Of a DNA stretch of 64,000 nucleotides, positions 58,249 through 64,000 are shown one piece after another. The stretch is from Brachionus rotundiformis (lineage: Eukaryota > Rotifera > Eurotatoria > Ploima > Brachionidae): contig JAESIW010000162.1 in NCBI GenBank assembly GCA_016802295.1, positions 351,802 to 415,801 of the forward strand, read 5' to 3'. Under the pieces are notes generated by a model. That model saw nothing but the letters and a program-made list of their open reading frames with translations. It had not been told where the DNA came from and did not search any database. Numbering within the stretch: the first letter of the stretch is position 1; each line of letters begins with the position of its first letter. The position numbers were made by a program, and so were the translations under genes.

Positions 58249-59253
58249 TATTTATCTGAGTCATAAAATTAATTAAATCTTATTTATAATATATTAATGT
58301 TCAGTTAATAGACTAGATTAATTAGTCTCAAAGTGTATTTGTTTCTATTAGCATTTTTTAGTGGTGACAAAACAAACTTAACATTTGTGCAGCATTTGAA
58401 AATATTAAAAATAAGCCTTCTAAATGATCTTTAATTAGTATTTTTAATAATTAATTCATTTTTAATCATCTTTTAATGCTGTACTCATTATTATTTATAT
58501 TACAAATAATTAAATTTATCAATTAAATATAAATGATTTATTTAATTCCTAAAAAAAAACAAAATTTTTGTGATTCTTTATAATTTCAAAACTAAATTTA
58601 ATGATAAATGATAAATGATAAATTTAAATAGAAACAGATAATATCATCTTTTAACTGTTATGAATTCCGATCTAGTTCTAACAATACTATTGAATTTTTC
58701 TTTAAAGATCCTTCCAAAATATAATTATATTAATCAATTTTAGTTAATTGTTTTAAATTAATAATTTAATTATTTTTATATCTTAGTGAAAACTTATATC
58801 TATCTAATCAGGTTATTAATAAACTAACGTTTCATAATCCTGAGTTTTTCAATTCATTGGTCAATTTAATTACCAAATAAACCAAGCTAACAGCTACCAA
58901 AAATATATTATTTATCATCATTATTTTATTTTCATTAGTGTTTTATAATTTTTACTAATATAATTTCATAATAAATATCAAATATCGTTTAAATTTGTCT
59001 TTTAACAGTATGAAAAATTTAATAATAATTGTTTACTAATTTAGCAATTTAAAATAATATTTATTAAATAAATAAGATAAAAATTCATTTAGCGTCATAA
59101 AAATCTCACATTTTGACATTTTATTTTAAGTAATTTTTTTTTAACCAAAAGACCGATTATCTAATGTATAAACATTAAAATAGTGAAATAAATAATAAAT
59201 TTTTTAAAAATAAATAATCATAATTATAAATATTATGTAAAAAAAATAACTCC
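58249..59253. other. Intergenic taxilin-TSG101
   Basis: About 1 kb of featureless AT-rich sequence lies between two minus-strand genes. A small triplicated ATGATAAATGATAAATG-type run is seen near 58601-58622. No gene or RNA was recognised. Confidence 0.55.
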
Positions 59254-60729
59254 TTATTCGGACTTGACTTCTTCGGCCTCTTTGGTCTGAGTTTCTTCCG
59301 AACTTTCTTGCTGTGGTTGTGGTTGCTCATAAGCCTTGAGTTTTTGCTTGAACACCTCTCGCTCGGCTTGCAGAGCCCTTGAAATTTTCTCCATCGAGTC
59401 ATACTTGTTTCTGAGCGTCTTGTTCTCGGCTTCGAGCTCACCTTTCTTTACCAAGAAAAAAGTTAGACCAACTCAATTTTAAACACAAACTGACCTACCT
59501 GAGCCATAACTGACTGCAATGATTTATCGCAGGCTTCCCATTTTTTTTTCCATTGACTAGTCTCAGCTTCCAATTTTTTTATTTTTTTGGTCATCTATCA
59601 ATCGATTGATAATTTAGCCTAAATATTAGTGATTACTCATGGTTTACCTTGTCCATTTCGGTTTTGAACGAGTCAAACATTTGGTTGCTTTTTTTCAATG
59701 TAGTCTGGAACTCTTCGTACTTTTCGGTGTACGATGACAGCTGAGATCTCAGTTGTTTCTCTGTTTCTTGGTGAAATTCACATTTTTTAATCAACTCGTT
59801 ACAATGAGTCTCAAACTAATTAAAAATAATTAATTAAATTCAAAAATTATTAAAAATTATCTACTATGGTCTTTTCAGCCTTGCTTCTTTCTGTCATCTC
59901 GTTTAATTTTAGCTCACACTGCTGAAACTTGGCATCAGCAAGCTGAATTTCCAAGTCCTTGTGCTTCAATACTTTTTCAACATGCTTTATTGGATAACAA
60001 TTAATCAATTTTGATAAGAGATAATTTTTTTATATTACTTGCTCCCTCAGCTCGTACTGCTCGAGGAGATTCTTCAGTTTGGCGGCGAGCTGAGAGTTCT
60101 CTTGGATAAGACTGCTATTTTTGTCCGAATTCTCGGACACTTGTTTATTTATCTCTTCTATTGAAGCCTTGATTAAATTGTTAAAATATCAGAATTTAAC
60201 TTTTTTAATTAGAATACCTGAAATTTGGTGGTTATCTCTTTGCGTTTGTCCTCTTCATCTTTGATCCTCATCAAATTTTCTTCCTTGATTGTCTTGTTGT
60301 ACTTTTGAAGCTCTCTGCACAAATTCTCCAGCTTATCTTTGGCAAGCAAAGCCTTGGTGTACTCACTTTGAGCAAAGTCTTTTTGCTTGGTCAAGCTTTG
60401 AACAGACTTTTCCAATTCTTTGATGTTCGAGTTCATTTTTTTGCCATTTTCTTGCTCTTCCAACAATTTTTCGCCCACCAAATAGAATTTTTCTTCCATA
60501 GTTGCGCCAGAATCGCTGCATTTTCTCAACAGATTGTCTTAAAAATTCAAAATTAATTTTTCTCAATAGCTTTTTTTAATTTATTTCCACACTGACCAAC
60601 TAATTTATCAATTTTTTTCTTTTGCTTGGCTTCTATTTTGATATTTTCAATGGTCAACTCGGTCAATTTTGTGCAATTTTCATTCTCGATATTGTTTATT
60701 GATTCCGATTGATTTTGTTCAGATTCCAT
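59254..60729 (-). CDS. TXLN: Taxilin (syntaxin-binding coiled-coil protein)
   Basis: Seven exons (60729-60597, 60537-60218, 60167-60039, 59984-59865, 59815-59648, 59594-59499, 59445-59254) join to 385 aa. After a short acidic N-terminus nearly the whole protein is coiled coil, with the taxilin signature: KLENLCRELQKYNKTIKEEN, KRKEITTKFQ, LEQYELREQHVEKVLKHKDL, QLADAKFQ, SYTEKYEEFQTTLKKSNQMF and SQWKKKWEACDKSL. The order and spacing match animal taxilins, shorter at both ends than human alpha-taxilin (546 aa). Taxilins bind syntaxins and nascent polypeptide-associated complex components in vesicle traffic. The paralogue class (alpha, beta or gamma) cannot be set from this. Every junction keeps frame. 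The MULE transposon begins about 0.5 kb upstream. Confidence 0.92.
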
Positions 60730-61244
60730 TTTTTCAAAATTAAATGATTTGGTTCTTAACCGATATAAATATATATCTTTTTTATTGACCTTTATAGTAA
60801 CTTATGCTGAAAATATATATAAAATATTCAGGTTATTTTTTAAGTTATTTATTCAGCTATTTGAATATAAAATAATATAAAATTTAAAAAAATTTTTTAG
60901 GCAAACAGAATAAATTTAACAAAAATATCTTAAAAAAATTAAGTATCTAAAAATTTGGTTAACTTATTGATTATTTAGATAGTTAAATATTGGATGATGA
61001 AATAAAAATGTAAAGTTGAAGTAAGCAGATAGATGATGTATACTTTTTGGATATAAATTCTGTCGTGGTGTCACAAAGCATTGAACTGGCCAATATGCAA
61101 AATCAAAAATTTTAAAAATTTTAAAAAATTATCTTATATTAAAGCATATTTTGATAATAATTAAATGGAATTGTTTATTTAACTAAGGCACATTTTTCAA
61201 AACAAATTATCTTTTTATTAATAATTTTGGTTATTTTCGGTAGT
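60730..61244. other. Upstream region of taxilin
   Basis: AT-rich sequence that should contain the taxilin promoter or 5' UTR. It is bounded by the left terminal repeat of the MULE transposon. No motif was recognised with confidence. Confidence 0.5.
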
Positions 61245-61393
61245 CAGACCTTTTCGACAAAGTCACTTCCGACAAGTCATTTCCGATGAGTCATATCCGA
61301 CAGATTACTATCCGATAGTGCCTTATCCGACAAAATAATTTCCGATAAGCCATTTCCGACAAATCACCATCCGACAATTTTTGCTTTAATAAT
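61245..61393 (+). repeat. Left terminal inverted repeat of the MULE
   Basis: Composed of about seven or eight imperfect ~17-bp units built on TCCGACAA or TCCGATAA (for example CACTTCCGACAAGT, CATATCCGACAGATTA, CTTATCCGACAAAATA). It pairs with 62863-63019; the right end carries an 8-base insertion near its inner border. Confidence 0.9.
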
Positions 61394-61496
61394 ACCTTTT
61401 CTACATACATAGATAAGTCACAATGCCTCTTAACTAATATCATATAAAAACAAATCCACTTGTCTCCTGATTTCATTTGTTATTAATATAATTGAT

Positions 61497-62684
61497 ATGT
61501 CTCAAAGTCAAGATAATATTTTTATCGAGTTTAAAACCACTAAAGGTAAACCTTGTATTGGTTATTTAGGAGAAAAGTATCGATATAAGTATGAATCTAA
61601 GATAACAGGATATAAATCATGGATTTGTTGTGAGAACGAATCTTCTGGTTGCTTAGCAACCATACAAACATTTGAAAACACCATTATCAAACAGCCAACA
61701 ACCCATTTTGGCCACCAAATAGGCAACGAAAACACCATCAGAGCAGCTGTTATTTCATCAAGTATTAAAGAATCAGCAACCAATTCTCGAAGTGCACCAT
61801 CGACAATTGTCAATACAGAAACACGTGGACTTCCATTAGAAATCTTGTCTCTGATGCCAACTGATAGCGCACTTACAAGAACAATCAACAGAAAGCGGAA
61901 GAAGAATTCAATTTATACCACGGATCCGGAGCATTTAATTAACCTAAGGATTCCGGAAGATTTAAAATTTACTGCACGTGGTGAAAGATTTCTATTGTGG
62001 GATTCTCTTGACAGCGAAGAAGAAGAGTCCCGGATTATAATCTTTGCCACAGACAATAGTCTTCAAGCACTATCTGAATCGCTAGAATGGTTTGCGGATG
62101 GTACTTTTAGAACAGCTCCACTTTTATTCACTCAATCATGGAATATTCATGCTAAAACTACTGACAAATCATTTCCATTAGTATTTTGCTTGCTTGAAGA
62201 CAAGTCAGAGATTTCTTATACCAGAGTTTACGAAAAGCTTTTGGAAATTAAACCAGATCTTAAACCAAGAACAATTATGACGGATTTTGAAAAAGGTGCA
62301 ATGAATGCCGGACGTTCTGTTTTTACACAATCAAATATAAAAGCGTGCTTTTTCCATCTCACGCAAAATATATGGAAACATATACAGTTATTTGGTCTTT
62401 CTGCCTTATACAAAGCTCCAGTGTCAAATGAAGAATCAACTACGCAGTTCAATAACAACTGCAAAAAACATATGAAATATTTGTTTGCCATAGCTTTTGT
62501 ACCAATGAACGACGTAGTCAATGTTTTTGAATTAATAGAAAAAAATTTACCTTCCATATTAGACCCACTTTATGACTATTTTGAAGCCAATTACATCGGA
62601 GAAGTTGTTCCACAAGAAGGAGCAGGTCGACGACGACGAAAAAAGGAACGTAAGGAACCTCAAACGAATAGTCGAAAAATATAG
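61497..62684 (+). pseudogene. FLYWCH-MULE transposase, internally deleted
   Basis: The open frame gives 395 aa. The N-terminus has a FLYWCH zinc finger (YRYKYESKITGYKSWICC, then C.A and H.H). The MULE catalytic domain follows: first Asp in LEWFADGTFRTAPLLF, second Asp in IMTDFEKGAMNA, then FFHLTQNIWKHIQ. After YFEANYIGE the family normally continues through a segment with the third acidic residue (NN.IEGWH-like). That is absent here. Instead, a different frame of the same bases reads KKEQVDDDEKRN and NLKRIVEKYSDSDPIQYLDS, which is the normal family C-terminus (open to about 62748). An internal deletion with a frame change near 62605 is therefore inferred. Missing the third catalytic residue, the protein should not transpose, though it could still bind DNA. 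Confidence 0.8.
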
Positions 62685-62862
62685 CGATTCAGATCCCATT
62701 CAATATCTTGATAGCATAGGTAACTATTTTGATTTTATTCATAATTAATAAATGTTTTTAGCTTTTTTATCCTATAAATTTTACCTTTTTTTTATATTAT
62801 GACTACTTATTTTATATTCACCAATAAAATTTTTATTATATTAAATACTTTTAATTTATTTA

Positions 62863-63019
62863 ATTATTAAAGCAAATTGTCAAAAATTGTCGGATGGTGA
62901 TTTGTCGGAAATGGCTTATCGGAAATTATTTTGTCGGATAAGGCACTATTGGATAGTAATCTGTCGGATATGACTCATCGGAAATGACTTGTCGGAAGTG
63001 ACTTTGTCGGATAGGTCTG
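62863..63019 (-). repeat. Right terminal inverted repeat of the MULE
   Basis: Inverse of 61245-61393 with only scattered substitutions (for example CACTATTGGATAGT where the left arm gives CACTATCGGATAGT) and an 8-base insertion at the inner end. Confidence 0.9.
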
Positions 63020-63080
63020 CCAGCCTTATTTTCCTGACCCGTATTAGTAAACTGTTCTGGTCCATTTAAATCTTTTCCAG

Positions 63081-63090
63081 ATGACGTCAT
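63081..63090. promoter_or_regulatory. CRE-like palindrome ATGACGTCAT
   Basis: A perfect 10-base cAMP-response-element palindrome lies 62 bp outside the MULE. GACGTCATT recurs at about 63374 and, as GATGTCATT, at about 63515 in the tandem units that follow, so it may be part of a repeated module. Confidence 0.4.
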
Positions 63091-63326
63091 TGCTAATAAT
63101 CTGTCCACAAGTATTAGTAGAATCAGTCTTAAACGAAAAATTGTGCCCTTTAAAAGAACAGCTAATGCTTTTCAATTTTATAGGCAGAATAGATAATTAG
63201 CTGAAAAAGTCAAAACATAAAAAAGATTGTCAGGCAAATTTTAGTTAAAAAATTTTTAAAATTTCTTTATTATATTTAGATTAATAAAAACCTTTATTTT
63301 AAAAATTTAAATTTTCATTCCTTAAT

Positions 63327-63530
63327 TTAGTTAAATTGGTTTAAATGGCTTATGTACCAAAAGGAGTAAATAGGACGTCATTGTGCGAAATTAAAATTGG
63401 AAATTTTATTTTTAAATACTTTAAGTTTTCAGTATTTTATATCAAAAGTTATCTAAATTAGTTAAATTAGCTAAATTGGTTTGAATGAGTCATGTAGTCA
63501 AAAGGGTATAAATAGGATGTCATTTTGGTC
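63327..63530 (+). repeat. Tandem promoter-like units (period ~140 bp)
   Basis: Unit 1 (63327-63386) and unit 2 (63467-63526) share TTAG.TAAATTGGTTT.AATG, a TCAAAAGG-like word, and the end TAAATAGGA.GTCATT. Unit 2 contains a good TATA box (GGGTATAAATAGG, TATAAATA at 63507-63514). The units precede the GC-rich block, as repeated promoter monomers do in some retroelements. Confidence 0.55.
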
Positions 63531-64000
63531 ATTTCAAAACATTTCATTTTTTAAATTTTTATAATAAAAAAATTTTAAAAAATGTTAGTCACCATAACTC
63601 TGCCGATCCGCAGGTCCCAAGCCCTGATGAAAAAAGAGGAGGGTGGTGGCAGCCACATGCATCGTATGTGTGTGTGTGGTCTTTCACGTAGTCTGCAGAA
63701 GAGCTGTATGGCGGGTACATAGGCCTACGGGTCTTTGTCCAAGTCTTGTCGTATGAGGGCGCCGCTGGCTTCGACCATCTCCCAGTATAGAATCCGAAAG
63801 GAGCGAGAATCTGCTGTACAGCTGACCCTCTGCAGACAGTACGTAACTTTGGAAGCCTTAAGTTAAGACAGAGAGGTCGCTTGGTTTGTGGTTCCAAGCT
63901 AGTCTAAATAGTTGCCGAGTTCGCAGCCTTGTGCTCGGATGAGTGGCGCTGTTTATGATGAACGTCCCACTGGCTTCTTAGGGAAAGACGCCGTCATAAC

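Larger units (their letters stand above)
61245..63019. mobile_element. MULE-type DNA transposon with long terminal inverted repeats
   Basis: The element is about 1.78 kb. It is bounded by near-identical inverted repeats (61245-61393 and 62863-63019), starting CAGACC and ending GGTCTG. It encloses one plus-strand transposase-like gene. The high identity of the two ends implies recent movement. No convincing 8-10 bp target duplication was seen at the outer edges (TTCGGTAGT on the left, CCAGCCTTA on the right), so the true ends could be a few bases off. The transposase lacks its third catalytic region, so this copy probably depends on an intact relative. Confidence 0.88.
63020..64000. other. Right edge: promoter-like units and a GC-rich block
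   Basis: Beyond the MULE the sequence holds a perfect CRE palindrome (63081-63090), two ~60-bp tandem units spaced 140 bp apart, and from about 63585 a block of roughly balanced base composition up to the window end. The block includes a (GT)n run near 63669-63680. The longest frame in the block (minus, 63897-63589, about 100 codons) resembles no family I know and has stops just upstream. Confidence 0.5.

Noticed and set aside
1..64000. Bacterial-type features, CRISPR arrays, tRNA and rRNA genes
   Set aside because: Spliced animal genes throughout exclude a prokaryotic source. Visual scanning found no spaced identical repeats, tRNA boxes or rRNA core sequences, though short RNA genes could have been missed without a covariance search.

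Overview
The window is nuclear DNA of a multicellular animal. The non-coding sequence is very AT-rich. Exons are separated mostly by 40-80 bp GT-AG introns plus a few introns of about 1 kb. The gene set is metazoan: a motile-cilium protein, MEF2, a Blimp-1/PRDM1 homologue, a CREB coactivator and eEF2 kinase. The composition, the small introns, many short 3' fragments of LINE-like elements and frequent YAG acceptor-like sites just upstream of start codons would suit a rotifer or another small spiralian. The species cannot be fixed from sequence alone. Gene names below rest on remembered family sequences; no database was searched.

Layout. 1-449: 5' end of CRTC (minus). 1582-9115: DLEC1/CFAP81 (plus, 24 exons). 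10197-17864: ARHGAP20-type RhoGAP (plus, 12 exons). 21861-25254: MEF2 (plus, with a 914-base assembly gap in its last intron). 27484-28443: unrecognised intronless gene (minus). 28.4-32.6 kb: retroelement debris and a foldback repeat. 32640-33485: RNPS1 (plus). About 35.3-39.2 kb: a TCF20/RAI1-type ePHD gene and RABGEF1/Rabex-5 (both minus, 170 bp apart). 41155-43783: PRDM1/Blimp-1 (minus). 43.8-48.0 kb: intergenic with copies of a young short repeat. 47974-52345: EEF2K (plus, 5 exons). 53627-60729: four minus-strand genes, FBXL4, SAP18, TSG101 and a taxilin. 61245-63019: a MULE-type DNA transposon with complex terminal inverted repeats and a deleted transposase. 63.3-64.0 kb: two promoter-like tandem units leading into a GC-rich block that runs off the window.

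Functional links are loose, as expected for an animal chromosome. RNPS1 and SAP18 are both core subunits of the ASAP/PSAP splicing complexes. RABGEF1 and TSG101 both act on ubiquitinated cargo at endosomes. CRTC, MEF2 and PRDM1 are transcription regulators. The exon models given for DLEC1, ARHGAP20, MEF2, RNPS1, RABGEF1, PRDM1, EEF2K, FBXL4 and taxilin were joined by hand and keep reading frame at every junction. No tRNA, rRNA or CRISPR array was seen.

The most interesting material is non-genic: the deletion-derived MULE with ~17-bp repeated motifs in its termini, a nested LINE insertion at 30.3-31.4 kb, a dispersed ~150-bp core repeat in near-identical copies around PRDM1, a foldback element at 31.7 kb, an RFX X-box-like site upstream of the ciliary gene, and the tandem TATA-containing units at 63.3-63.6 kb.
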